DNA from: Halocaridina rubra
Lineage: Eukaryota > Arthropoda > Malacostraca > Decapoda > Atyidae
Reading direction: 5' to 3'
DNA: 64,000 nt
Assembly (NCBI GenBank): GCA_037179515.1
Contig: JAXCGZ010007632.1
Coordinates: 92,660 to 156,659 of the forward strand
Part shown: piece after piece, positions 32,579 to 44,081 of the stretch
Layout: each line of letters starts with the position of its first letter
How positions within the stretch are numbered: the first letter of the stretch is position 1
Made by a program: the position numbers and the translations under genes
Notes under the pieces: model-generated
The model's input: the letters and a program-made list of their open reading frames with translations, nothing else
Told to the model about the DNA's origin: nothing
Databases searched by the model: none

Positions 32579-33330
32579 TGCCCAAGTGAACCTTGGTACC
32601 TGGGGAAAATTCCATCTCACGGAATATAACCCTGAACCCATGAAATGTTCTGCTGCCAATGGTTTGGCCATCACCGGAACACCTGCCATTTCCCAGTGAG
32701 ATGTGCTATCTGCAGTGAGGGGCATGCCACCGACTGTTGCCTCACTAAATACATGGCCAATGAAGAGACAGTGCCCAAGTGCCCTAACTGCTGGGGCGCC
32801 ACCATGCATGGAATAGTTGCTGTCCTGAGAGGCTAAAGAGGATTCCTCAGGATTCCCTTCCTCTGCTCTTGCCGCCAACTGCACCACCTCTACCTTCATT
32901 CTTGCTCGTCCTCCCACATCCAATCCCTGACACAGATCCCCTCCTGCCCCACCCAGACCCAACCCCCCTACCCAACACCCATCACACAACACTAACCTGG
33001 ACCCTGACACACAGACTACACCTCCTACCACTCCTATTCCAACACCAACTCCAACCACCTCACACAAGAGTCACACTCCCACTGACACCCCACACAACAC
33101 CCACACTAACATCACCACCCCACACAACAATCAGACACATAACACCACCTCTTACAACACTCAGACTACAACTACCACCACTCACAGACCCCCTAACCAC
33201 ACCAGGTCTCGGGGCCTCAGACTTTACACCCGCACTCACACTTATTCTCAACAGACTCTCCAAACACCTTCCTCTGCCTCCTCACCCTAACCCATTCCCA
33301 ATCCTCAACATCTCTTCACGGTGGAAGACA
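32579..33330 (+). pseudogene. I-type LINE ORF1, zinc knuckles and C-rich linker
   Basis: Continuation of ORF1: the segment NLGTWGKFHLTEYNPEPMKC leads into Cys/His knuckles readable across two frames (CXXCXXFGHHRNTC, then CAICSEGHATDCC, then CPNCWG). From 32880 to 33290 the DNA is strikingly C- and A-rich and G-poor; it is coded as a Pro/Thr/His/Leu-rich linker of about 150 codons, probably a degenerate repeat tract rather than a folded domain. Confidence 0.75.
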
Positions 33331-33493
33331 TAACCAGCTTCATTATTCAGGCTATTCAAGCAGCCATTTGACTCTTCACTGCGAAGGCCTCTCCCAGAGA
33401 TGCCTTCAATCAAGTCGCTGATATTACTCATAGCATCGTTGCCCAAACCTTCATCTCCAGGAACCACTGCCAGCCTTAACAGGCCACTGCTCC

Positions 33494-34315
33494 TTGCACC
33501 TCCACCTTTTAAATCTTCATGTCACCCAATCATGGGATCCTTCACCGGAATGCCCAGGGTTCGAGACAAAATTCCAACACTTGGAAGGCATTGCCAGGGC
33601 TGACAATATCGATGTCATCATGGTTCAAGAAACTTTGTGTATGGATCAAAATACTCCTAAAGTCTCTGGATACCAGGGATTCTACCAGCACTGGACTTGG
33701 GAGAGAATAGAGGAAGTGCCACCTTTATCAGGAAAAACTTACTGGCCAAAGAAATCACCCTACCTGCCTTTTCTGGTGAGGGTGTCCATGTCCATGCTGT
33801 CATCATTATACTACAGGGCAGCTGCATAGATCTTTTCAACATAGGAGGCGATTTTGATACGCACCATCTAAGAGTCAGGTATGAGCACCCCTGTGCAGCA
33901 GGCAGACACATTATGAGTCTGCTGGACGACCAAGAAGACATCACCATGCTCAACAACCACGAGCCAACTCATGACAGGTGGGATACTTGATTTCACCTTT
34001 GTCTTTAACTCCCTAAAACAAGACGCCACTGGGAGAGTTCACCCTCTGGTCATGAGTGACCACTACGGGATCCACCTCCTGCTGCCAATTCCTGAAATCT
34101 TCCAAATCCCTGCTCCTCCTCCTCAATGGTATTTCAAGAGGGCCGACTGGGGCCGATTCCAGGAGCACCTCAGCAATTGGTTCTCAGCTTATACACCACC
34201 TGGAGATATAGATCAAGCTGAGGCTGAGCTAGTTAATGCCTTGCAAGCCTCAGCTGACTCCTCTATCTCCCTTTACAAATCACATCACACTAATCATCAT
34301 GATAGAGTCAAATAA
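33494..34315 (+). pseudogene. I-type LINE endonuclease
   Basis: AP-type endonuclease in at least three frames. Visible motifs: NIDVIMVQETLCMDQNTP (active glutamate), then GEGVHVHAVII, then a possible SDHYGIHLLLP (catalytic His) at about 34050. The usual GDFN box is changed (IGGDFDTHH). A charged linker follows. Confidence 0.7.
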
Positions 34316-34483
34316 CTTAATCACCACAGGCTCAACATTGTCCAAAAAAAGCACAGGAACTGTCACACTGAAGGCTCCTACCATACTCTCCAGGTAATCA
34401 AAGAACATGTCCATGAAGAGACACAAGAAATAAAGAGGAATGAATGGCTTGAGTGGTGTTCCACGATAGATGCTCACACCTCT

Positions 34484-35667
34484 GTGGGCCAAATGTGGAG
34501 GACTATCAACTCTTTTGCCAAAGGAAGACCTTCTATTACCATCATCCATAGGGACCCCAGCTGGGTAGCTGAAGAACTCTCCACCAAATTCACGGAGAGG
34601 GCTAACTCCGACCAGTTCCCCATTGCAACCAGAACAACTCCTCAGGGTCTCACCACTGCAAGATGGGATGAAGTAGAAGAGACCATCAACACTGAAGATC
34701 AAGCAGATGCCCCTTCACTCTGACTGAGCTGTAGAAAGTGAGCAAGAGCTCCAAGAACACAGCCCCAGGTGTGGACAGAATCACATACTCGATGATTCAC
34801 AATATGGGGCCCCAGGGGGAGCTTGCTCTACTCTCTCTGATTAACAAGACATATACTCTGAGAGTGAGACCAGCTTCATGGAACAGGGCAGATATTCATC
34901 CCATTCCTAAGCCAGAGGATCCTGATAACCCACGCCTATCTCCCTCTTAAGTGCCTGAGCAAGACGGCAAAAAGATGGTGCTTAACAGACTTTGTTGTAA
35001 GTACCTACCCATCCACGAAAATATGTTCACCTATCAGCCAGGCCTAGGCACCTCAGAATGCATAGCTTCCATGCTATCATTCATCAATGATCGTCATGGA
35101 TTCATTGTTTTTCTTGATCTAGAAAAGGCCTTTGAACATGCCAATGTACCGGCAATATTCTCTGCCCTGGTCACTAAGCAGATCAAAGGAAATATTCTCT
35201 CCTGGATCAAGCTGAGTCTACAAAACTATAGTGCTCGAGTCAAAGTTCAAGGGAATTATTCCACCTATAAAGTCCATGAAAATGGAACCCCGCAAGGTGG
35301 AATTCTCAGCCCCTTCCTCTTCATTTGTTTCATGAAGAAAATCATGGACATTGTACTACCACTTGGAGATGAGATCTTCAGTTATGCTGACAACTTTGCC
35401 CTCATCACAAGAGGCAACAGGAATTTAAACAAGACCCAGCGCTTCCTCACCAAGATTTACAAAGCCTCCATCTTCCTCAGACTAAAGATAAATGCCCTCA
35501 AAACCAAGGCGCTCCCCATCTGCCAATGGAGACCAGACACTAGATTGGTCATAGGCAATGAGCCTGTGAACTGGGTTAACAAGCACGTCTACCTGGGTGC
35601 ATTCAATGATAGCCGACTAACCTTCGGACCTGAGATACAACACTTGCCTGACAAATGTAAACTATGA
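34484..35667 (+). pseudogene. I-type LINE reverse transcriptase
   Basis: RT in three frame blocks (34484-34723, 34738-34950, 34951-35667). Motifs: KSSKNTAPGVDRITYSMI, WNRADIHPIPKPEDP, FIVFLDLEKAFEHANVP, GTPQGGILSPFLFI and the catalytic box YADNFALI, where the second aspartate has become Asn. The relative at 13847-14149 keeps YADD. Confidence 0.82.
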
Positions 35668-36059
35668 CAGATGGGCTTTTTCAACAATGCATCCTTCAAT
35701 CTCCTTTGAACCTTCTATGTGTAATCCATACAAAGCCTCATAGACTATGAATGTCTCACTCTCTGGCTAATGGAAGACCAACAAAGGGACAAGATAGAGT
35801 ATATACAAAATAATGTCATGTGGACCATGCTTGGAGCCCCAATGTGGACCAAGAGAGAATACCTCCAGCTGGAATCCAACCTCATGCCACTTAAACTTGG
35901 ATCTCTACAAAGATTAACCCTCTAAGTGGCCAAAACCACCACGGATCAATGTCCCTGCCTAGTCGGCTCCGACTTCCGGCTAGCCTTCGATCACCTCGGA
36001 CCTCCCTGCAAGAACCTGGGCAACCAAGGTCTGTGCCAGCTTGCAAGCATTACTAGTCC

Positions 36060-36766
36060 AGGTAGACATTCTAACCAATGACCGATGACTATATCCAATC
36101 CTGGAGGCTGTTGAACTCCTGCTCTTTGCTCCAAACTGGGCTGGGTGCCATAGCCAATGCCCTCAGTTTTTTTTCTCCCAGCAAGGAACTCCCCTAGCCC
36201 TTATTCTCTCCAACTCTAAAGGTGTCCTACAGGCCATCAAGAAGACACTTTTCAAAGATAATGTGAGAATTATTACTAGCATTCTTGACCTTTATCACAA
36301 GGCAGTCAGCATTGGAAAAGCCATCACTCTTGCTTGGATTCTCAGCCATGTCAGCATCAAGGGAAATGAAGAAACCAACCAAGCTGGCAAAGAGGCCTCT
36401 CTCCGAGGAGAGACTCAAATATCCCTGCCTCCTGGGACTTTCCAGATACAAAACAAAGCTTCCAGGTCACTCTTTAACCTACTACTAACCAGACACAACT
36501 TGTGCGCTGACATTGGTTCTCCCTTCACCTGGTGGAGCAAAGCAATCACCAATCTCCAGCGCAGCACCCTGCCCAAGAACCACCGCAAAAGCACAGCAGT
36601 CAACTTGCACCATCCGAGACTTGGTTATAAGTGCACCTGGCAAATAGTGGAAGATGTCGTTAGGGAGTGCACCTTCTGTCAGGAGCCTCGCCACATCCAC
36701 TGCTCCACTACATCCTCAAATGTGAAGTCTTTTCTGATATTCAATGGAAGATTAGTGCCTCAGTAA
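36060..36766 (+). pseudogene. I-type LINE RNase H end and Cys-rich C-terminus
   Basis: Open stretch 36263-36766. The RNase H C-terminal motif reads SHVSIKGNEETNQAGKEASL; the N-terminal TDGS segment is missing through deletion near 36060. A C-terminal Cys/His segment follows (RECTFCQEPRHIHC), similar to the CCHC end of I-type proteins. From 36770 to 37350 is 3' UTR. Confidence 0.78.
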
Positions 36767-37350
36767 CACCTAACATAGATCCCAACACCATTCATGTTGC
36801 TAGCTCCATAATCAGAATAGCAACAATGAACTCCATGAACAGCCTACTGAACATCATCAGGCGGTACCCTCCTCCTAGATAACAAGGCAACAAGTCATGC
36901 TCTTTGTCAAGACATAAACTCATGAGGTTTAAGACCTGTTCCTCAGTCTCTCCAGTATGAGTCCAACACACGCTGGTGTTGTTCCAAATGGAAGCCTTGT
37001 CCTTACTGGTCATCAACAAGACCCTTTCTTTTTTACTTTTCCGTATTTATGCTCATCCATTTTTTTTTCATTTTTATATATTCATGAATTTTTTTGTCTA
37101 GTTTCTCTTACTCTTTCTTCCTGGTGATCCTCTAGGGGTTAAAAGCGTGCATGCAGCGCCATCACCTCTCCCTTTTTCACCTCTATCTTATTTCAACTTT
37201 CCCTTTCCTCTCTACGAGGCACCTCAAAAATTGAAGGAGACTATTAATTCTGCTTCATATTGTCTTTACAGATGTATTCCAGATCCAGACGATCCCACCT
37301 GTGGGTCCACCAAGGCCCGGTAACCCCCAGGGGTGGATATCGATAATGGT

Positions 37351-37639
37351 AACGGGTCCCTCCTCCGACAGGAAACGAGGTCTGGTCAGGTTTCATTTCA
37401 GGTCCCTACTATTTTGTTCCTAGAGATGTGACGGTGATGATCACTGTACGATACTGATAATTTAATACACACAATTATATTGAGTACCATCATCTGATAT
37501 CATCCTTGGTGAAATAGGACTGATATGAATGGCAGAATATATGGAAAATGGAATTTACATGGTGAACTGAACAACAACATAGTCCTTTATAGTCAAGATA
37601 TGGTAAAAGTTGACTATCTATATATTCATAAAATTTTTC
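37351..37639. other. Unassigned sequence between I-type LINE and duplicon B
   Basis: About 290 bp of mixed composition without a gene or a recognised repeat. Confidence 0.4.
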
Positions 37640-37940
37640 TAATTGGACCAGAAGAAAAAGCACAATGCTCGTTTCTTCCTGTCTCCTTTTCTTTTCTTTT
37701 CTTTTTAATAATGAATTCTCCTCATATATTTCCTTACTACTTCAAATGCACTTAATATTTACTGCTTTTGGCTAAGCAAATTCCAATTATCAGCTATTTT
37801 TCCCCTAGATACATATATTCTTTGCAATCTGTGGAGAGGTTTCCTTATGATACTTAAAATTATGACCTCTAGTTCTAGTTCCACCCATATTACATTTTAT
37901 CAACTAGGTCAAAAGCATGGGGAAATGTAAAAACCTTTGC
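37640..37940 (-). mobile_element. Degraded LINE 3' end in duplicon B
   Basis: Old relative of family L: the 3' UTR reads GCTCGTTTCTTCCTGTCTCC where family L has GCTCGTATCTTCCCGTCTCC, and coding pieces TTCCAATTATCAGCTA and TATGACCTCTAGTTCTAGTT follow. Shared with 9478-9640 of duplicon A, so older than the duplication. Confidence 0.7.
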
Positions 37941-39058
37941 CAAGAGGAGAGTATCTAAACTAAAACTGGCTTAGGTATGTCATACAGCAGCATTTCAGAA
38001 AATTTTCGCTTATTGTAATGTAAAAAGTCTCCTCTTGTCTCATCACAGTCAAAACCGCAATAACAACCATCAATATAATTATTCTAAAAATAAATGAACT
38101 GAACACTAATTTTTCCTTCAACATAACAATAACGAACATATATTCAACACAACATTATGGAAATCATAGCTTCAAATAAAATCTAAAAAATTTTAGTGGT
38201 CATTTTATATGACAGGATCTATTAAACAAATATTAATAAAAATATAATTGCAGACAATTTCTCATAAGAAAATATATACTGTAAAACAATTTTTGTCCAA
38301 TAATAGATCATTTTCATTAACAAAATAATAAGTATTTGGTGTATCCATAATTAAGTCCCTAAATTACATCAGGAGATATCATTAGGAACAAATATCTAAT
38401 AAAAAAAAATAGTAATTGCAACGAAATCCAGCTCACCTAGTAAGTTTGAGAGAAAGAAATTTGCAGTCTTTCAAGTAGTAGTTCAAAGTCATATTTCAGC
38501 AATATTTTTACTTCATTTATGAAACAGACAATATATTTTAGTAATACTCAGGCAAACAAATTTGATGAATATAAAAAGAGAACAAAATTTTTATATGAAA
38601 CACTCAAGCTTTTTATTCCTTATTTTACCTTCAAGTGAATAATTAATATATATCAAAGCTAGGAGATCAGTACAATGTGAAGTGAAAGATTACAAATATT
38701 TTCAGTGACTATCTCATATATTTCATTACAATTATATTCCTATCCATTCAATACGTGCCACTGAACAATAACAATTATGCGATGTTAAAATCAAGTAAGA
38801 ATTTTATTGGTGTCAACTCATTGACGTAATAAACTGGCAATAAATATAAAACTGGCAATAACATAAACATTATTTTAATGGTTATGCTCTAAAGGTACTG
38901 TATGCAAAATGCAGTAAGAAGGTGTCATTACCCTTATCGAATCCTGAGCACGTGAGTACACCTAATATGATCCAACACACATGTAAAGATCTATGACACT
39001 GTACATTATCAAACTCAACATGTATACTGGTCATACATTATATCCGTCTATTTCAGGA

Positions 39059-40285
39059 TTAGACAATGCTCATTGCTAGTTGGATGGTGAGTAAAGACTT
39101 ACATAGTAATTGAATAAGCACTGTATACTCAGTTAGCTGAGATGACGTAAAGTAAGGCATGGCATTTATAACAAAATTAGCAAACAGTTGTCTCACAAAC
39201 CACCAAAAGAATCCCGGACAACCTTTATCTGAAAATTTTTCCATCTTGACAAGATAAAGATCTAACTTTATTGGTTCATGAATAAGGCATTTACAGGTGT
39301 TTCTCCCTTTGGTGTCATGAACACTGTTCAAGACATTTACTTGTTCATTTCTTTCATCTAATTCATCCTCAGGTAAAATTTCCTCTTTAATAATAAATAA
39401 TTCGTCTTCGACCAATGTCTCTAGAATAGAAACTGCTCCATTCTCTTTCTCCTTATTGCTACTAAAGAGATATAAAATTTTCAGAATCAAGTCTTTAAGC
39501 TTGGCACCTAGTTGCTAGTTTAATCACTTTCTACCACTGATTCAATAGTATCTCAAGGGTTCAGAATATTTTGAACACTAATGAATCAGGAGCTTCATCA
39601 TTTCCTGATGTAATGTCATGTGAATTCAAATTATACTATGGGGCAATTCATTTGCCTTCAGTATGTATTTTCTGGTGCTTGTTCCAGTTGAAGGATTGAC
39701 TAAGTTTTTTTCCAGCATATACTACATGAGTAAGGTTTATCTTCCGTATGCATTCTCATGTGCATATTAAGTGGATATTTTTGGCAGAAACTCTTTCCAC
39801 AAACACTGCTCGGGTATGGTCTTTCTTGAAAATGTATTCTCATATGGTCAGTTAGATTATCTTTCCAACTAAAACTCATTCCGCATTCGGTACTATTATA
39901 AAGTTTTTCAAGTGTTTGCATTCTCAAATGCTTGTAAATGCAATATTTCCAGGCAAATCCTAGCACATTCATTGCATTTGAAGGGTCTTTCAAGTGTGGC
40001 CCTTCTCAAATGCTTGCAAAGGCAATCATTACGTGCAAATCCTTGACTAAGTTCATTGCATTTGAAAGGTCACTCTTTTGTATGTTTCACCATATGGCTA
40101 GTGACATGCTCGGCTGAACAAAACCCCCGTCACATATAGTACACATAAATAGTATCTCTTCTGTATGAACCCTCATAAGTGAGGTAAGATTGCTCTTGTC
40201 ACTAAAACCCTTTCCACACTCAGTACATTCAATGGATGCTCCTTAGTATGAGTCATCATGTGTGTGATAAGACAGCTCTTTACAC
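39059..40285 (-). pseudogene. C2H2 zinc-finger gene, copy B, 3' part
   Basis: Minus-strand paralogue of 16080-17283, decayed. Fingers at 39700-40285 (for example MHMRMHTEDKPYSCSICWKK) have lost several Cys or His (Pro-Ser in place of a CxxC pair at about 39805) and contain frame breaks. The acidic tail is open at 39059-39490 for 143 codons (EEILPEDELDERNEQVNV) and lines up with the tail of copy A through LVKMEK; beyond this the two sequences diverge. The gene is cut at 40285 by the Gmr1-like insertion and continues at 54689. Confidence 0.8.
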
Positions 40286-40494
40286 TGTGACAAAGTATTT
40301 TGCTCAAAGTCACAAGAGGCTATAGTAGATGCCTTGTTAGTTAATTCAGTAACTATTAACTGTCTTTTTTTTTCTTACTAAAATCATTCTCACTCCTTGC
40401 CTTTTGCATATTATGATTATTTGCAATTAATATTTCAGCTTATAGCTAATTTTAAATATATCTTATTTAATACGTGTAGAAAGCATGATCCCAA

Positions 40495-40500
40495 TATAAA
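40495..40500 (+). promoter_or_regulatory. TATA box of 5' LTR
   Basis: TATAAA in the context GATCCCAATATAAAA, at offset 209 in the LTR, conserved in all four LTRs of the family in this window. Confidence 0.6.
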
Positions 40501-41098
40501 AATCTCCATCCTATTTCTCCACTTTCTGCCTTTTTTTTTCTAATGATTGGTACAATATTCCTAGGGAATCTGTTAGATACGTTTTTACACAATTTTCTTA
40601 TGATAAAATAGCTCTTGCTGCTAAATTCTTTATATAATAAAAATCGCTCTTCCTAATAATTTTGTTATAAATTTGACCCTGCTGATATGACATCAGCCTG
40701 TCTAGATACATTTCAGTAGCTTCTTTATTATTTGAATAGTTAAAATTCCGTCTCCTTTAATGCAAAGAACTTTCTAGGGATTGCTCGCCGGTAACCTATT
40801 TTGCCCATAAATTTTTTTTTTATTTGCTTTCACTTGTTGCACCTAAAATATTGTCTCTCCCTTGCATCTCTGCCATAATTGCCTTCCAGGGACCACCACA
40901 ACAGTAGCCCTCGAATATTATATGAACAAATTATTTCTATGGATATATATTCTGCAGATGACATCACCAGGAGGTACATTGAATCATCTTCATTTGGCGG
41001 CCAAACATCCCAGAGGCAAGATCTCTCCTCAGCAGTCAAACTTACTTCAAACCTTACTTACATGGCGTCTTCACAGGAATTCATCTGGCATTAACAAG

Positions 41099-42121
41099 GT
41101 GAGAGATAGTGTATGGTAAAGTTCGTTGGTCAAGCAAATTGGGAACTCGAGAAACTGGTTAAATTCGTTACAAGTCAAATCCTTTACTGGTCAAATCCTG
41201 CGAAAGTTTTCTCAGATTCCATCCCCATATAAAACGAACTTTTGTAGATTACCTAACTGGAATATCATTTGCCAAACTTAATTCCTTGACCTGGAAATTA
41301 CAGCCGATATACATTGATAAGAAGTTTCTTTCACTGAATGTGCCAAACAAAAATCTCATCCTCAGAAGACTGCTTATTACCGCGTAAATATCTATCCCTT
41401 TTCCCTAACGAATTCCAATTTAATTTCACCCACTTTCTATCATCGTAAATAAAGTATTTTACGTCAAAACTAGTAAATAAAGTGATTTACTATATAAATT
41501 GCAAATTATTAATCATTTAACTAAAATGTTTTATGATATAAACCGCAAATAATTAAAAAGTAATTATACCCTGTTGGCTTTGCAATTTTTTCTTGTTAAC
41601 CACAATTTAATGAATACATATTGTATTTATCATGCTGATTCTTCATATATTGGGGATAAAGTGTTTTGAGTTATAAGTTGCAAATACTTCAAAAGGTGGA
41701 TTTTCCCTTTTTGCATTGCAAATATTCCTTGCTAACCAAAGTTGAATGAATACTGCATTTATCTCGTAGATTCTCACTTTATTGTAAATAAAGTGTATTA
41801 CCATATAAATTGCAAATAATTAATAGGTAATTTTGCCCAATTGGCAGTGCAAACTTTTGTGTTTGCCTACAATTTAAGGAATATACTGCATTTGTCTTGC
41901 TTATTCTTCATTTATTGTGAATAAATTGTTTTCCTCTAATGCTGGCAAAATAATTAATGGTTTTATATGCTCTTACGGTAGCGTAAATATTTCTGGGCAG
42001 CTGTGACTAACCAATATATTTTCATCCAACAGATTTAATATTGGAAACTCATTATTTATGTGCTCATGCCTTCGGTTTTCCCATTATTAACGGTGTGTCA
42101 TTCCTGTTTCGGCAATTGCAT
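41099..42121 (+). other. Putative spliceosomal intron inside the LTR
   Basis: 1,023 bp bounded by AAG|GTGAGA and, in the 3' LTR, by a textbook acceptor TTTCTGTAATTGCAG|TG (54307-54323). Here the acceptor has decayed to GCAT. The solo LTR at 3754-4695 lacks precisely this segment. The interior is AT-rich with repeated GTAAATAAAGTG-like segments, which include several AATAAA motifs. It lies downstream of the TATA box, so in the leader of the genomic RNA. A 105-bp deletion removed the donor from the 3' LTR. Confidence 0.82.
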
Positions 42122-42475
42122 TGTCCTTTATTCTACTCTGCCTGTGTGACAGAGGTGATCGTCGAGTTGAGGCCAAAGTCTTGGCATCCATCTGTGGTGC
42201 CGGGAATCGAAATCGTGCTCACCACCTCCGAGAACCAAGGCAGCAATTCATAAATTTAAATTTTAAATTTATTCCAGCTCTCCAAAAATTTATTCAATTT
42301 CTTTTAATGTGTCATTGCATTTCCAAATTAAAAGAAAGTTGCATTCCGAGTTTCATTTAACCGAGTAGTGATTGCACGGGTAATTTGCTAAAGTAATAAA
42401 TGTCCTGTTTGTTTGTGAGGTCTTAACCGAGTTCAGTAAAACAGAAACTTAACAACCTCCCCACTCCACAAAATT

Positions 42476-42493
42476 TAGCGCCCCAACAGGGAC
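42476..42493 (+). other. Primer-binding site, lysine-tRNA type
   Basis: TAGCGCCCCAACAGGGAC starts 5 bases after the LTR end. From memory it matches 16 of 18 bases of the complement of the lysine tRNA 3' end used by lentiviruses (TGGCGCCCGAACAGGGAC). The position directly after the LTR is right for minus-strand priming. Confidence 0.7.
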
Positions 42494-43600
42494 CCTAACA
42501 AACAGATTGATTTTGATAATTTTTTTTTATTTTGCTTTTCAACGTTGCACATAAAACTCAATTACAATTGGCTTGGATTATTGAAATGAATAAATCTTAG
42601 GCTGCGCATAAAATTTCATCGCTAGACGTTGCGTGTCAGGATATTTTTTTTTTAATTATCAAAATTAAGTACGGTACCTTATATTTTCCTTGTTTACTAT
42701 GTGGTAAACAAAATTTCAGGAAATCTGCATGAGATTATGTGGTAACAGAATTAAGAAATTTTGCATGATGAGAACACGTGTTATTTGAGATTTTATTTAT
42801 TGGCGTGATAAGATTGACTTTTAAAGCATTAGTGATTTATATATCTGTTAAAGGATGATATTTGTTAAGAATTGTTTATATTTATTTGGGATTTAGGAAT
42901 TGGGAGTAAGCATATTAAGTATTTTGTTTATAATTGAGTTTTATATTCAAACATTGACTGCTCATTGATTGGAAAGAAAAACTTTGGTGTCGTTTGTTGA
43001 GCCTAGGCTAAGCCCCTCATGTGTCTGAGTTGTCACATAATAATAATTTTTTTTTCATTATTGGTAGACACGTGTAATCTGGTTGCCTTGTAAGCCATTA
43101 GCTATTTTTTGGTGTATTTTGCATAGGATCTGTGCCCTTTTGGCAAACACTCCAGAATTTTACTTACGACATTTTATTTGTGGGAACAGCCATATACGAG
43201 CTCATATGCACACACGACCGCTATACCTTACTTGTTTGTATTCTCTTGCACTGGGTGCTTGTCTGTAAAATTTGTTGTTGCTCATTCCTTTCATTTGCAC
43301 CATAACCGCAGGTACTGCCAAATATTGCTGATAAGCAGGCACAAATGCCATCCTGTATTACCAATGTTTCATGCACTGTTTTGCAACATTGTACTGCTGT
43401 TGCACTTGATTGTATTTTGAGTCACTTTCATGGTGAGGTATTGAGATCATCGTTACATTTAAGTTTGAACTGTGGTGTTGAATTTTTTTTCTCTCCTTGG
43501 TGTTGTGTGGTTCTTTTATTTTCTTTACTATTGTAGAGATTTGTTTTTTTTTGTGGCTGATTGCTCTGGTACTTCATTATTGACTGTTTAGGAAACCACC
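42494..43600 (+). other. Leader of Gmr1-like copy 2
   Basis: About 1.1 kb between the primer-binding site and the gag start without a convincing frame. From 43322 on it matches copy 1 (9466-9175 reversed). Confidence 0.6.
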
Positions 43601-44050
43601 ATGGCAACTGGGCAGTCACAGGAAACCTACGTGGAAGACAGGCAGTCACAGGAAACCATCGAAACATTCGACGAGAAGAGTTACCTGGACAAGACGATTG
43701 CTATGGCTGAGAAATACGGCTATTTCCCAGGACTGACGCTCCTTGAGTGGGCTCAAAACAAGATGGCTAAATGCCGAGCTGAGCTGGAGAGGAAAGTACA
43801 TGAGCAGGAGCAGACACAAGCGAAACGAGAAAGCAAGCAAGCACAACGCAATTACGACCAGGCACATGCACAAGCAGAATGCGAACATGAACTTGTGCTT
43901 GCTCGGTTTCCAACGGGACCCCAGACAGTGGTCCTTCACCTGGAAATGGGGACCAGCCTTGTGAGAGGCTCCAATACAGAAATACGAGGACGACGGAAAG
44001 CAACTGCTCGATACTTACATCTGCTCTTTCGAAAGTCTTGCGATCGCTAG
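43601..44050 (+). pseudogene. gag N-terminal part of Gmr1-like copy 2
   Basis: Starts ATGGCAACTGGGCAGTC. 149 codons, very Gln/Glu/Lys/Arg-rich: helical segments LEWAQNKMAKCRAEL and EQEQTQAKRESKQAQRNYDQ suggest a coiled coil of about 70 residues. A frameshift near 43920-44050 separates it from the capsid-like part, whose reading continues in the frame opening at 44082. The equivalent start in copy 1 is AAG. Confidence 0.78.
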
Positions 44051-44081
44051 CGAAAGCACAGAGGCTGAGAAGAGTAGTTGG

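Larger units (their letters stand above)
28050..37350 (+). mobile_element. I-type LINE (ORF1 with zinc knuckles, EN, RT, RNase H), decayed, with nested LINE
   Basis: Long plus-strand non-LTR element. Order: pyrimidine-rich 5' region (28050-28840), ORF1 (28843-29350 and 32579-33330, split by the nested LINE), endonuclease (33500-34080), RT (34700-35670), RNase H and Cys-rich end (36060-36770), 3' UTR to about 37350. The 3' UTR matches the end of the fragment at 13826-15348 (GGCCCGGT[AC]ACCC). Two ORFs, zinc knuckles in ORF1 and RNase H after RT place it in the I group. Frames are broken throughout, so this copy is dead. The 5' border is uncertain. Confidence 0.83.
40286..42470 (+). repeat. 5' LTR of Gmr1-like copy 2, 2,185 bp, intron-containing form
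   Basis: TGTGACAAAG ... CACTCCACA, with TG/CA ends. It contains a TATA box at 40495, a short conserved open stretch (about 40879-41094, DDITRRYIESSSFG) and then a donor-like site AACAAG|GTGAGA at 41098/41099. AT-rich sequence follows to 42121, then a conserved block starting TGTCC (42122) with a 44-codon frame (VTEVIVELRPKSWHPSVVPG). The LTR differs from the 3' LTR at many positions, roughly 10 percent by eye, which indicates an old insertion. Confidence 0.92.

Noticed and set aside
32869..33333. 154-codon Pro/Thr/His-rich protein as a separate gene
   Set aside because: Lies in ORF1 of the I-type LINE and reflects C/A-rich low complexity.
42190..42215. TGGTGCCGGGAATCGAAAT as the primer-binding site
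   Set aside because: It lies inside the LTR and is repeated in the 3' LTR; the site at 42476 directly after the LTR fits better.
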